Both the position numbers and the translations under genes were made by a program. A model generated the notes under the pieces. It saw only the letters and a program-made list of their open reading frames with translations, ran no database searches and was not told the origin of the DNA. Below are positions 15,351 to 24,132 of a stretch of DNA of 64,000 nucleotides, piece by piece. The DNA comes from Nocardioides sp. zg-1230 (GTDB lineage Bacteria; Actinomycetota; Actinomycetes; Propionibacteriales; Nocardioidaceae). The stretch is from the NCBI RefSeq assembly GCF_013155335.1, contig NZ_JABJQZ010000009.1:1-64000 (forward strand), read 5' to 3'. The stretch's first letter is position 1; every line of letters starts with the position of its first letter.

Positions 15351-15950
15351 TCAGGCCTTGGACTCGTCCGACTCCTCGGCAGCCTCGGCGGCGGCCTCGT
15401 GCTCAGCGGCAGCGGCCTCGTGCTCGGCAGCGGCGGCCTCGTGCTCGGCGGCAGCGGCCTCGTGCTCGGCAGCAGCGGTCTCAGCGGTGGTGTCCTCGGT
15501 CTCGACGACCTCGGTCTCCTCGGCGGAAGCAGCAGCGGGCGCCGGAGCGGCAGCAGCCTGGGTCTTCTTGGCCGAGGGAGCCTTCGGGCTGTAGGCCTCG
15601 GTCACCAGCTCGATGACCGCCATGGGGGCGTTGTCGCCCTTGCGGGGGCCGATCTTGGTGATGCGGGTGTAGCCACCGGGACGCTCGGCGAAGGTCGGCG
15701 CGATCTCGGTGAACAGCGTGTGCACGACCGACTTGTCGCGGATGGTCTTGAGGACCTCACGACGGTTGTGCAGGTCGCCGCGCTTGGCCTTGGTGATCAG
15801 CTTCTCCGCGACCGGGCGCAGCAGGCGCGCGCGGGTCTCGGTGGTGGTGATCCGGCCGTGCTCGAACAGGGCGGTGGCCAGGTTCGAGAGCATCAGGCGC
15901 TGGTGGGCGGGGCTGCCGCCGAGGCGGGGGCCCTTCTTGGGCTTGGGCAT
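15351..15950 (-). CDS. rplQ: 50S ribosomal protein L17 with a repetitive acidic C-terminal tail
   Basis: The bL17 core occupies residues 1 to about 117, starting MPKPKKGPRLGG, and matches the whole of a normal L17. An 80-residue extension follows, rich in Ala, Glu and Thr. It includes four tandem copies of the heptad AAAAEHE, encoded by a 21-bp DNA repeat at 15391-15474. The tail should extend from the 50S surface near the exit tunnel, where L17 sits; its role is unknown. It is the last gene of the alpha-type operon. Confidence 0.97.
   Translation of the reverse strand: MPKPKKGPRLGGSPAHQRLMLSNLATALFEHGRITTTETRARLLRPVAEKLITKAKRGDLHNRREVLKTIRDKSVVHTLFTEIAPTFAERPGGYTRITKIGPRKGDNAPMAVIELVTEAYSPKAPSAKKTQAAAAPAPAAASAEETEVVETEDTTAETAAAEHEAAAAEHEAAAAEHEAAAAEHEAAAEAAEESDESKA
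15391..15474. repeat. Four tandem 21-bp repeats inside rplQ
   Basis: Units start at 15391, 15412, 15433 and 15454, each beginning GCGGCCTCGTGCTC and differing only at a few silent positions. Each encodes the heptad AAAAEHE on the minus strand. Length change by slippage would keep the frame. Confidence 0.9.
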
Positions 15951-15994
15951 GTGGTGCCTTCCTTCTCTCGGGCCGTGTCAGGTACCCGGGTAGA

Positions 15995-16026
15995 CGACCG
16001 GCCCAGCCATGCGCTGGGCCCGGTCG
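15995..16026 (-). other. Hairpin between rpoA and rplQ
   Basis: CGACCGGCCCAGC (15995-16007) pairs with GCTGGGCCCGGTCG (16013-16026), with one bulged base and a 5-nt loop. Lying in the 114-bp gap within the operon, it could be a processing or attenuation site that sets the RpoA to L17 ratio. Confidence 0.6.
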
Positions 16027-16064
16027 GTTTTGGTGGTACGACCCTCGTGGCGAGGGCCGGGAGA

Positions 16065-17081
16065 TCAGAGCTGCTCGTCCTCGATGAACGCATCGTCGTC
16101 GTCGTCGCCGTAGGCGGCGAGGGCGGCGTGCGGGTCGAAGCCGGGCGCACTGTCCTTGAGCGAGAGGCCCATCTCGACGAGCTTGGCCTTCACCTCGTCG
16201 ATGGACTTGGCGCCGAAGTTGCGGATGTCGAGCAGGTCCTGCTCCGAGCGCGAGATGAGCTCGCCCACGGTGTGGATGCCCTCACGCTTGAGGCAGTTGT
16301 AGCTGCGGACGGTGAGCTGCAGGTCCTCGACCGGCAGGGCCAGGTCGGCGGCGAGCTGCTCGTCGACCGGCGACGGGCCGATGTCGATGCCCTCGGCCTC
16401 GACGTTGAGCTCACGGGCCAGCCCGAAGAGCTCCACCAACGTCTTGCCGGCCGAGGCGATCGCGTCGCGGGGACGGATCGACGGCTTGGTCTCGACGTCG
16501 ATGACGAGCTTGTCGAAGTCGGTGCGCTGCTCGACTCGGGTCGCCTCGACCTTGTAGGTCACCTTCAGCACGGGGCTGTAGATCGAGTCGACCGGCATGC
16601 GGCCGATCTCGTTGTCGGCGCCCTTGTTCTGCACCGACGAGACGTAGCCGCGGCCGCGCTCGACGACGAGCTCCATCTCCAGCTTGCCCTTGTCGGACAG
16701 CGTGGCGATCTTGAGCTCGGGGTTGTGCACCTCGACACCGGCGGGTGGGGTGATGTCGGCGGCGGTGACGTCACCGGCGCCGGACTTGCGCAGGTACATC
16801 ACGACCGGCTCGTCGTGCTCGGAGGACACCACGATGCCCTTGAGGTTGAGGATGATCTCGGTCATGTCCTCGGTGACGCCCTCGATCGTCGAGAACTCGT
16901 GGAGGACGGAGTCGACCTTGATGCTGGTGACCGAGGCACCCGGGATCGAGCTGAGGAGCGTACGACGCAGCGAGTTGCCGAGCGTGTAGCCGAAGCCGGG
17001 CTCGAGGGGCTCGATGACGAACCGCGAACGGAACTCGTCGACGGTCTCTTCCGTGAGGGTCGGGCGCTGAGCGATAAGCAC
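16065..17081 (-). CDS. rpoA: DNA-directed RNA polymerase subunit alpha
   Basis: The 338-residue subunit has an N-terminal assembly domain (residues 1 to about 225; FVIEPLEPGFGYTLGNSLRRTLLSSIPG) and a C-terminal promoter-binding domain (about 250-310; VRSYNCLKREGIHTVGEL and IRNFGAKSIDEV). A strongly acidic tail with five Asp in a row follows. The track of the frame extends to a GTG at 17105, but an AAAGGAAA ribosome site lies inside that extension, 9 nt before GTG 17081. The reading from 17081 begins VLIAQRPTL, the family start, so 17081 is used. Confidence 0.97.
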   Translation of the reverse strand: MLIAQRPTLTEETVDEFRSRFVIEPLEPGFGYTLGNSLRRTLLSSIPGASVTSIKVDSVLHEFSTIEGVTEDMTEIILNLKGIVVSSEHDEPVVMYLRKSGAGDVTAADITPPAGVEVHNPELKIATLSDKGKLEMELVVERGRGYVSSVQNKGADNEIGRMPVDSIYSPVLKVTYKVEATRVEQRTDFDKLVIDVETKPSIRPRDAIASAGKTLVELFGLARELNVEAEGIDIGPSPVDEQLAADLALPVEDLQLTVRSYNCLKREGIHTVGELISRSEQDLLDIRNFGAKSIDEVKAKLVEMGLSLKDSAPGFDPHAALAAYGDDDDDAFIEDEQL

Positions 17082-17166
17082 GGAGTTTTTCCTTTCCGGA
17101 TCCACCCACTATTTGACGGATCCGAACCTGATGAGGTTGGCGGAGAAGAAGGAATGGGACGAGCTG

Positions 17167-17201
17167 CGCCGGTGGCCGCCCGCCGAGGGCGACCACCGGC
17201 G
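17167..17201 (-). other. Hairpin directly after rpsD
   Basis: CGCCGGTGG (17167-17175) pairs with CCACCGGCG (17193-17201), with a second GCCC/GGGC helix inside. It begins 6 nt after the rpsD stop and may attenuate or process the message before rpoA. Confidence 0.65.
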
Positions 17202-17206
17202 GTGGA

Positions 17207-17815
17207 TCACTTCTTGGAGTAGAACTCCACGATCAGCTGCTCCTGGACCGGGACGTCGATCTGGGCCCGGACCGGGACCTGGTGGATCAGGACGCGCATC
17301 CGCGACGGGATGACCTCCATCCACGCGGGGGTGACGCGCTCGCCGTGGGTCTCACGGGCCACGATGAGCGGGGTCAGCTCGAGCGACTTCTCGCGCACGT
17401 CGATGATGTCGTGGTCGGTGACCTGGAAGGACGGGATGTCGACCTTCTTGCCGTTGACCAGGAAGTGGCCGTGCACGACGAGCTGGCGGGCCTGGCGGCG
17501 CGTACGGGCGAAGCCGGCGCGGTAGACCACGTTGTCGAGGCGGCACTCGAGGAGCTGCAGGAGGTTGTCGCCGGTCTTGCCCTGGCGCCGGCTGGCCTCC
17601 TTGTAGTAGCGGACGAACTGCTTCTCCATCACGCCGTAGGTGAAGCGCGCCTTCTGCTTCTCACGGAGCTGCAGCAGGTACTCGGACTCCTTGATGCGAC
17701 CGCGGCCGTGCTGGCCGGGGGCGTAGGGACGCTTCTCGAAGGCAGCGTCGCCGCCGACGAGGTCGACACCGAGACGGCGCGACTTGCGGGTCATGGGACC
17801 GGTGTAGCGGGCCAT
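17207..17815 (-). CDS. rpsD: 30S ribosomal protein S4
   Basis: The 202-aa uS4 binds 16S rRNA early in 30S assembly and often represses alpha operon translation. The N-terminus MARYTGPMTRKSRRLG, the S4 RNA-binding domain (ECRLDNVVYRAGFA to VNGKKVDIPS) and the end VEFYSKK are all as expected. It is the zinc-independent form, since the N-terminal Cys set is missing. It lies between rpsK and rpoA, as usual. Confidence 0.98.
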   Translation of the reverse strand: MARYTGPMTRKSRRLGVDLVGGDAAFEKRPYAPGQHGRGRIKESEYLLQLREKQKARFTYGVMEKQFVRYYKEASRRQGKTGDNLLQLLECRLDNVVYRAGFARTRRQARQLVVHGHFLVNGKKVDIPSFQVTDHDIIDVREKSLELTPLIVARETHGERVTPAWMEVIPSRMRVLIHQVPVRAQIDVPVQEQLIVEFYSKK

Positions 17816-17844
17816 GTGTCAGTCTCTCTTTCTCAGTCTCGGGG

Positions 17845-18240
17845 TCAGACGCGGCGGCGCTTGGGCGGCCGGCATCCGTTGTGCGGGGTGGGCGTGACGT
17901 CCTGGATGGTGCCGACCTCGAGGCCGATGGCACCCAGCGACCGGATGGCGGTCTCACGACCCGAGCCCGGGCCCTTGACGAAGACGTCGATCTTCTTCAT
18001 GCCGTGGTCCATGGCGCGACGGCCAGCGGCCTCGGCAGCCATCTGGGCGGCGAAGGGGGTGGACTTGCGCGAGCCCTTGAAGCCGACGGTGCCGGCAGAG
18101 GCCCACGAGATCACCGCACCGGTCGGGTCGGTGATCGTGACGATGGTGTTGTTGAACGTGCTCTTGATGTGGGCTTCGCCCTGGGCGACGTTCTTCTTCT
18201 CCTTGCGGCGCACCTTGGTCGCGCGGCTCTTGGGAGGCAT
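17845..18240 (-). CDS. rpsK: 30S ribosomal protein S11
   Basis: The 131-residue uS11 sits at the 30S platform next to the E site. The conserved run HIKSTFNNTIVTITDPTG and the end DVTPTPHNGCRPPKRRRV are complete. The ATG start is 67 bp after the rpsM stop. No unusual feature is seen. Confidence 0.98.
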   Translation of the reverse strand: MPPKSRATKVRRKEKKNVAQGEAHIKSTFNNTIVTITDPTGAVISWASAGTVGFKGSRKSTPFAAQMAAEAAGRRAMDHGMKKIDVFVKGPGSGRETAIRSLGAIGLEVGTIQDVTPTPHNGCRPPKRRRV

Positions 18241-18307
18241 TCAGTAACTCCTGATGAGGTCTGGTCTGGAAGCTTCGGTGACGACGAGGATCAGCGCAGG
18301 GCGCCGA

Positions 18308-18682
18308 TCACTTCGCCTTCTTCTTGCCGGCGACGGTGCGCTTGGGGCCCTTGCGGGTGCGCGCGTTGGTCTTGGTGCGCTGACCGCGGACCGGGAGGCC
18401 CATGCGGTGGCGGCGACCCTGGTAGCTGCCGATCTCGATCTTGCGGCGGATGTCCGCCTGGACCTCACGGCGGAGGTCACCCTCGATCTTGAAGTTGGCT
18501 TCGATCTCGTCGCGAAGCTTGACCAGCTCCTCGTCACCGAGCGTGTGAACGCGAGCGTTCGGGTCGACGCCGGTGGTCTCGAGCAGCTGCTGGGCGCGGG
18601 TACGGCCGATGCCGTAGATGTAGGTGAGAGCAACCTCGATGCGCTTGTCGCGCGGGAGGTCAACACCAACGAGGCGTGCCAT
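18308..18682 (-). CDS. rpsM: 30S ribosomal protein S13
   Basis: The 124-aa uS13 in the 30S head contacts tRNA and L5. The start is set at ATG 18682, giving MARLVGVDLPRDKRIE; a longer frame to 18709 adds a non-conserved nonapeptide. The helix-hairpin-helix YIYGIGRTRAQQLL and the basic tail RTVAGKKKAK that reaches the P site are both present. Confidence 0.98.
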   Translation of the reverse strand: MARLVGVDLPRDKRIEVALTYIYGIGRTRAQQLLETTGVDPNARVHTLGDEELVKLRDEIEANFKIEGDLRREVQADIRRKIEIGSYQGRRHRMGLPVRGQRTKTNARTRKGPKRTVAGKKKAK

Positions 18683-18834
18683 GTGGCGGTTCCTTGTCTG
18701 TTCTCGCATCGGTTTCGGTTCGTGTCGCGTCCCATCCCGCCTCGGGTGGGCTCCGGCCGGTGCTCCGGAGGTGACTTCAGTCCGTCTGGGCGGACCTAGC
18801 GATCACGTTGTGTGGTTGTGCGGTGTTGCTGGTC

Positions 18835-18948
18835 TCAGCCTTGCCGCTGCTTGTGGCGCGGGTTCTCGCAGATGACCATGACCCGGCCGTGACGGCGGAT
18901 GACCTTGCACTTGTCACAGATGGGCTTGACGCTGGGGTTGACCTTCAT
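18835..18948 (-). CDS. rpmJ: 50S ribosomal protein L36
   Basis: The 37-residue bL36, MKVNPSVKPICDKCKVIRR onward, carries the zinc ligands CxxC, a later Cys (VMVICENP) and His (RHKQRQG), so it is the zinc-binding form. It lies in its usual place between infA and rpsM. Confidence 0.97.
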   Translation of the reverse strand: MKVNPSVKPICDKCKVIRRHGRVMVICENPRHKQRQG

Positions 18949-19011
18949 GTCAACAACTTCCTTGCTTCTCGGCTGGCTGACCTGCGCTGATCGGTGATCT
19001 CGCAGGCTCGA

Positions 19012-19233
19012 TCACTTGTAGCGGTAGACGATGCGACCCCGCGTGAGGTCGTACGGCGAGAGCTCCACCACGACCCGGTCCTCGGGGAGGATCCGGATGT
19101 AGTGCTGTCGCATCTTGCCGCTGATGTGCGCGAGCACCTTGTGCCCGTTGGCCAGCTCCACACGGAACATGGCGTTGGGAAGGGCCTCCACGACGGTGCC
19201 CTCGATCTCGATCACGCCTTCTTTCTTCGGCAT
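19012..19233 (-). CDS. infA: Translation initiation factor IF-1
   Basis: The 73-aa OB-fold factor binds the 30S A site during initiation. The run from MPKKEGVIEIEGTVVEALPN to the end LTRGRIVYRYK is standard. ATG 19233 was chosen because GGAGGA stands just upstream; the in-frame ATG at 19242 would overlap that site. It leads the rpmJ-rpsM-rpsK-rpsD-rpoA-rplQ series. The roughly 190 bp between it and the next gene upstream must hold the operon promoter; TAGACA about 30 nt upstream is a possible -10. Confidence 0.97.
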   Translation of the reverse strand: MPKKEGVIEIEGTVVEALPNAMFRVELANGHKVLAHISGKMRQHYIRILPEDRVVVELSPYDLTRGRIVYRYK

Positions 19234-19433
19234 GTCCTCCACAATCTGTCGTCTTGTTGTCTACCGTGACCCGGGAACCGCCCGGCACCCGCGAGGGTGG
19301 CCGGTGGACCTCGTGAGGCGGTCCGGGGAGCCTCTTCCCGGGCACGCGCGCAAGCGTCTGGGACGATCGCACGAGATTCCGGGCAGCCGCGAGGCGCCAC
19401 GAAACACAGCCCACGTTGGGCCGACGCACCAGT

Positions 19434-21914
19434 TTAGTCAGGCGTGCGTCGAGAACGCCAATCAACGAGGCCCCGCACCCGCCGGGCGGCCGCCGTGACA
19501 CGCCCGGGCGCGGGGGCCGGGCCCTCGACCGCCGTCGGCTCGGCGTCGCGCACCGGCGTGGACGTCGTACGACGCAGGGAGCGGAGGCTGATGGCGGCCC
19601 GGACCCGCTGCCAGCGGCCGACGTCCTGCGACATCGCCCGGCGCTCGGCGTCGACCGACTCCCAGTAGGTGCTCGCCGCCGCGACCTCGGGCACGCTCGG
19701 GCCGAAGACGAAGCTGTCGGCCCGGCGGGCCAGCGCGCCGGCCTGCCCGGACACGATGCCGGCCGACTGCTCACGCCGGGTGACCGTCGGACCCAGCGGC
19801 ACCGGCTGTCCCAGGTCGCGGGCGTGGTCGACCAGCTCGCGCCAGGCGCCGACGAACCGCGCCGACGGCGACGCCGCGCTCCGGCGACGGTGCCGTCGCC
19901 ACGCCTTGAGCCCGATCACCGCGGCCAGCAGCAGCGCGACCACGAGCAGGGGCAGGCCGACGTACGTCATCACGACACCGATCCACGCGGGGACGCCCGG
20001 GATCAGGCCCTCCTCGTCCTCCTCGGCCTTCTTCTTGCGCGTGGCCTTGCGCTCCTTGAGGTCGGCGTCGCTCTGCTCCCCCGCATCCGACGGCGGCGGG
20101 ATGGGGTTGGGCGGCGGGATGACCGTCCCGGACATCGGCGTGTTGGTCTCGGGCTGCTGGTCGGCCGGCGGCGTGTCCGACATGAACTCCTCGGTCGGCA
20201 GGGTCTTCCACGACCCGTCGGCGGCCCTGAGCTCCACCCACGCCGCGACGTCCTTGCCGGTGACCCGACCGCCCTCCGGCACGACGGCGCCGAGCACCAC
20301 GCGGGCGGGTACGCCGATGTCGTTGGCGATCAGCGCCATCGTGGCGGCGTACTGCTCGTCGTTGCCGACGATCTGCGGCGCGTTGACGAACTCGTCGGAC
20401 AGCCGCCAGGCGCTGTGGCCGGCGACGTAGATGCGCTCCGTGCGACCGATGCCGTCGGAGTACTTGCCCTCGGTGCGCAGGTGCTCGGCGGCCGCCAGCA
20501 CGCGGTCCATCGGGTCGGTGCCGGCCCCCTCGGTCCACTTCTCGGTCGGGCCCTGGATGAAGGACGCCCCCGCCGGGAGCGGCGTCAGGTCGGCGGACCC
20601 TACGGTCTCCTCGGTGAGCTCGTCATCGGGCTGGACGGAGGTGAAGGAGTAGCGGTCGCCGCGCTGCATCCCGGTCGGGACGACAGCGGTCGAGGTGGCG
20701 AGGTTGTAGCGGAACACCTCAGCCCTGGCGCGTGCGTCACCGGTCTGGAAGTCCATCGACCGCAGCGCGCCGACGGTGGGCAGCCACACGCCGCTCCACC
20801 CCTCGCCCAGGGTGACGCTCGCCTCGACCTCCTCGCCCTCGACCGGGTTGTCGATCGTGGTCGACACACGCTGGAACGAGTCGTCGGCCGGGCCCGGCAG
20901 CGCGTCGTCGGTGGCGCCCCAGACCATCCCGTCGTAGCGATCCATCGCCGCGAAGCGCACCCGAGTCCCCGCCGGGACGCCCTCGATGTCGAGCAACGTC
21001 TTGTCGTAGACGTTGGCGGGGTTGGGCTCGCCCTTGAGGTCGACGTACTTGCGGAAGCCGGCGAGCGGCGAGGGGTAGCGACCGATGTCGAAGGGCGGCT
21101 CCACCCAGGTGCGGGCCACCGCGCGCCGGGAGTCGTCGGCGACGAACAGCGCGCTGGCCGGGTGCGCGAGCAGGGCAGCGAGGCCGAGCATCACGACGGC
21201 GCCGACCCCGCGGACGTACGACGTGCTGCCTCCGTGCACGGCGGCGCTCGCCCGGCGGGCCCGGACCGCCAGCCAGGCGAGGGCCAGCGCGGTGAAGAGC
21301 GCACCCTGCACGACGAGGGACTGGGGGTGCCGCACCCCGAGCAGGATCGCGCCGGAGAGCACGACCGTCATGCCGGCCACCGGCAGCAGCGCCGCGAGCC
21401 AGGCCCGGCGCACCGACTGGTGGGCGAGTGCCGTGCCGACCAGTCCGGCCACCATCCCCGACAGCCACGGCAGCACCAGCAGCGGGCCGTCGCCGTCGAC
21501 GGGCGGCAGCGTGGTGAGCAGGTCCTTCCAGCCGAAGATCGCCTGGTCAGCGACGCGGGCGAGGGTCGAGCCGCCGGGGAGCGTGTAGGTGTCGCCCAGC
21601 GAGCGCAGGCAGAGCGGTCCCCCGAGCAGGAAGAACAGCACGAGGCAGATCACGACCGCGGAGATGACCGGCCAGCCGGCCGCGCGGGTCAGGTGGGTGA
21701 CCACGACCGCGATCACGGCGCCGAGCAGGCCGACCACGAGGTGGGCCGAACCGGTGAACGAGGAGCCGAAGGCCGACAGCGCCACCGCGGCCAGGGCGAG
21801 CGCGAAGCCCATGTCGACCCACGAGTGGCGGTCGGGCACCAGCGCGCTGCGGCGCACGCGCGTGCGGGTGCCCGTCTCAGAAGACCTCCGGGGCGCTTCG
21901 GGGGTGTTCGTCAT
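19434..21914 (-). CDS. TgpA-like membrane protein with a degenerate transglutaminase domain
   Basis: The 826-residue protein has about seven transmembrane helices in residues 35-260. An extracytoplasmic region contains the transglutaminase-like core (about 440-580), then a Pro-rich linker, one more helix (about 655-680) and a cytoplasmic DUF4129-like tail. The fold text GNDEQYAATMALIANDIGVP aligns with the family GxCxxYA motif, but the catalytic Cys is Asp. The usual HAWVE reads AAWVEL, and the Asp of FDPT is replaced in WKTLPTEE. All three catalytic residues appear lost, so a binding or scaffold role is more likely than crosslinking. ATG overlaps the DUF58 stop (ATGA). Confidence 0.85.
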   Translation of the reverse strand: MTNTPEAPRRSSETGTRTRVRRSALVPDRHSWVDMGFALALAAVALSAFGSSFTGSAHLVVGLLGAVIAVVVTHLTRAAGWPVISAVVICLVLFFLLGGPLCLRSLGDTYTLPGGSTLARVADQAIFGWKDLLTTLPPVDGDGPLLVLPWLSGMVAGLVGTALAHQSVRRAWLAALLPVAGMTVVLSGAILLGVRHPQSLVVQGALFTALALAWLAVRARRASAAVHGGSTSYVRGVGAVVMLGLAALLAHPASALFVADDSRRAVARTWVEPPFDIGRYPSPLAGFRKYVDLKGEPNPANVYDKTLLDIEGVPAGTRVRFAAMDRYDGMVWGATDDALPGPADDSFQRVSTTIDNPVEGEEVEASVTLGEGWSGVWLPTVGALRSMDFQTGDARARAEVFRYNLATSTAVVPTGMQRGDRYSFTSVQPDDELTEETVGSADLTPLPAGASFIQGPTEKWTEGAGTDPMDRVLAAAEHLRTEGKYSDGIGRTERIYVAGHSAWRLSDEFVNAPQIVGNDEQYAATMALIANDIGVPARVVLGAVVPEGGRVTGKDVAAWVELRAADGSWKTLPTEEFMSDTPPADQQPETNTPMSGTVIPPPNPIPPPSDAGEQSDADLKERKATRKKKAEEDEEGLIPGVPAWIGVVMTYVGLPLLVVALLLAAVIGLKAWRRHRRRSAASPSARFVGAWRELVDHARDLGQPVPLGPTVTRREQSAGIVSGQAGALARRADSFVFGPSVPEVAAASTYWESVDAERRAMSQDVGRWQRVRAAISLRSLRRTTSTPVRDAEPTAVEGPAPAPGRVTAAARRVRGLVDWRSRRTPD

Positions 21915-23101
21915 CGGACGCTCCAGCGCAGGAGACCGCCGAGGTCCTCCTTGGCGGCGAGGTGGAGCACGGGGAGGCCGCCCGTCTCGGTGACGCGGCT
22001 GTTGCCGTGGGGCTCGACCACGATGCCGAGGCGTCGCACCTCAGGCGGGAAGGCCGCCGACGCTCGCAGCAGGTCGGTGAACGGCGACTCGCTGCCCCCG
22101 ATGAAGAAGGCGAGGCTGGTGTCGGGGGCCAGCATGCTGGCCTGACGCCCGGACTCGACCAGACCGCGGTCGCCGAAGTCGGCACGGCAGACGGCGTCGA
22201 GGGCCAGGTGGCCGTCGGCGCCCGAGGAGGCGTGCGTGCCGCACACGAAGGACACGTCGAACTCGTCGAGCACCGCCCGTACGGCGATGGACGCAGCGAC
22301 CGCCATCGCGGTCTCGAAGTCCTCCGGGTCGGACCACGCGTCGAGGCGGTCGTCGACGACGATCGTGGCGTGGCTGCGGCGGGTGTCGAGGTACTGGCGC
22401 ACGAGCAGGGCCGACTCGCCGGTCGAGGCCATCACCTTCGCCGACGACCGCCAGTGGATGTGGCGCAGGTCGTCACCCGGGACGTACTCACGCAGCGCGT
22501 GGAAGGCGAGGTCGCTCTGGCTGACGGCGTCGGTGGAGACGCCCTCGAGGTCGCGCAGCAGTCCGGCACCCAGGGACTCCATCGGGACGAGGTGCGGGCG
22601 CACGAGCACCTCGCGCACCGGGGTCCAGACCACGTCGCGGGAGAAGATCCCGACCGGGTCACCCCGGCGGGTCATCGCCGGGCCGACTGCGATGACGCCC
22701 CGGCGCTCGGTGCGGATGGTGAACGACTCCTCGTGGGCCGCCCCGGGCGCGAGCGAGCTGATGCCGTAGCGGTGGACGGCCGACCCGACCGGGACCTCGA
22801 GCGTCGTCGGGACCAGGCGGGAGGAGGCACGGTTGACGACCTGGACGCCGGCCGCGACCGACTCCCCCGCCGCCACCCGCTCGGGCTGCAGACGCAGGTC
22901 GACCGACACGGACGTCCGGCCGAGGAGGAAGGGCAGCGCGAGCACCGTCAGCAGCAGGCACCCCGTTCCCAGCACCGCGAGCTCGCGCCACTGCGCGACG
23001 ACGGCGACCAGGAGCGCACCCAGGCCGAGACCGAGGACCAACCAGCCGATCGGCTTGATGACCTCGAGCGCGTCGTTCAACCGCTGCCTCATGGACCCCA
23101 T
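21911..23101 (-). CDS. DUF58-domain membrane protein
   Basis: The 396-aa protein has two N-terminal membrane helices (about 18-60), a beta-sandwich region, and the DUF58/vWA-like domain marked by YVPGDDLRHIHWRSSAK. DUF58 proteins are regular partners of MoxR ATPases and transglutaminase-like proteins. The MoxR enzyme is thought to act as a chaperone on the vWA-like partner. The start at 23101 lies 7 bp after the moxR stop; ATG 23092 is an alternative. It overlaps the next gene by 4 bp, so the three are one transcript. Confidence 0.88.
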   Translation of the reverse strand: MGSMRQRLNDALEVIKPIGWLVLGLGLGALLVAVVAQWRELAVLGTGCLLLTVLALPFLLGRTSVSVDLRLQPERVAAGESVAAGVQVVNRASSRLVPTTLEVPVGSAVHRYGISSLAPGAAHEESFTIRTERRGVIAVGPAMTRRGDPVGIFSRDVVWTPVREVLVRPHLVPMESLGAGLLRDLEGVSTDAVSQSDLAFHALREYVPGDDLRHIHWRSSAKVMASTGESALLVRQYLDTRRSHATIVVDDRLDAWSDPEDFETAMAVAASIAVRAVLDEFDVSFVCGTHASSGADGHLALDAVCRADFGDRGLVESGRQASMLAPDTSLAFFIGGSESPFTDLLRASAAFPPEVRRLGIVVEPHGNSRVTETGGLPVLHLAAKEDLGGLLRWSVR

Positions 23102-23108
23102 CGACGCG

Positions 23109-24080
23109 TCAGGCCCCCACGCGGTCGGTCGGCGGGGCGACGGCGTCGAGCAGGCGCGAGATGACCGTCTGGACGTCGACACCGCTGAACTGCGCCTCGG
23201 CGTCGAGCAGCAGGCGGTGCGAGAGCACCGGCTCGGCGAGGTCCTTGATGTCGTCGGGCACCACGTGGTCGCGACCGTCGGCGGCAGCCCACGTCTTCGC
23301 GACGCGGACGAACGCCAGGCAGCCGCGCGCGGACAGCCCGAGCTTGACGTGCGGCTGCCGGCGCGACTCCTCGGCCAGCTCGGCGACGTAGCCGATGACG
23401 GCCGGGTCGACGTAGACCTCGTCGGCCAGGCCGCTCATCTGCGCGATGGTGGCGGCGGTGATCACGGGCGTGACCAGGGCAGCGCGGTCACGGACGGCGG
23501 CGTTGTTGAGGAGCTCGACGGTCGCCTGTCGGTCGGGGTAGCCGACCGAGGTCTTCATCAGGAAGCGGTCGAGCTGCGCCTCGGGCAGCCGGTAGGTGCC
23601 GGCCTGCTCGATGGGGTTCTGGGTGGCGATGACGAGGAACGGCTTGCCGACCGGGTGGGCGACGCCGTCGACGGTGACCCGACCCTCCTCCATCACCTCG
23701 AGGAGCGCCGACTGCGTCTTGGGCGACGCCCGGTTGATCTCGTCGGCGAGCACGATCGTGTGGAAGATCGGGCCGGGGTGGAACTCGAACGTGCCCTTGT
23801 GCTGGTCGTAGACCGTGACGCCGGTGACGTCGGAGGGCAGCAGGTCGGGCGTGAACTGGATGCGGGCGTGGCTGCCCTGCACCGTGTTGGCCAGCGCGCG
23901 GGCCAGCATCGTCTTGCCGGTGCCCGGGAAGTCCTCGAGCAGGACGTGCCCCTCCGAGAGCAGGCAGGTCAGCGCGAGCCGGACCACGTGGCGCTTGCCG
24001 AGGACGGCCTTCTCCATGTTGTCGGTGAGCTGGTCGAAGGTCGACTTGAACCACTCGGCCTGTTCGTGGCTGATCGTCAA
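23109..24080 (-). CDS. MoxR-family AAA+ ATPase
   Basis: The 323-residue ATPase has Walker A FPGTGKT, Walker B IVLADEINRA, sensor 1 ATQNP and the family text GTYRLPEAQLDRFLMK. I set the start at TTG 24080 because AGGAG stands 6 nt upstream and LTISHEQAEWF begins the conserved region. A longer frame to 24206 would overlap the Ig/FN3 gene. MoxR proteins remodel vWA-like partners, here presumably the DUF58 protein. The giant Ig/FN3 gene ends 52 bp upstream. Confidence 0.92.
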   Translation of the reverse strand: MTISHEQAEWFKSTFDQLTDNMEKAVLGKRHVVRLALTCLLSEGHVLLEDFPGTGKTMLARALANTVQGSHARIQFTPDLLPSDVTGVTVYDQHKGTFEFHPGPIFHTIVLADEINRASPKTQSALLEVMEEGRVTVDGVAHPVGKPFLVIATQNPIEQAGTYRLPEAQLDRFLMKTSVGYPDRQATVELLNNAAVRDRAALVTPVITAATIAQMSGLADEVYVDPAVIGYVAELAEESRRQPHVKLGLSARGCLAFVRVAKTWAAADGRDHVVPDDIKDLAEPVLSHRLLLDAEAQFSGVDVQTVISRLLDAVAPPTDRVGA

Positions 24081-24132
24081 GAGGTGCTCCTGGTGGTGTG
24101 GGCGGATCGGTGCGCGGCGGGCGGGGACGGCG

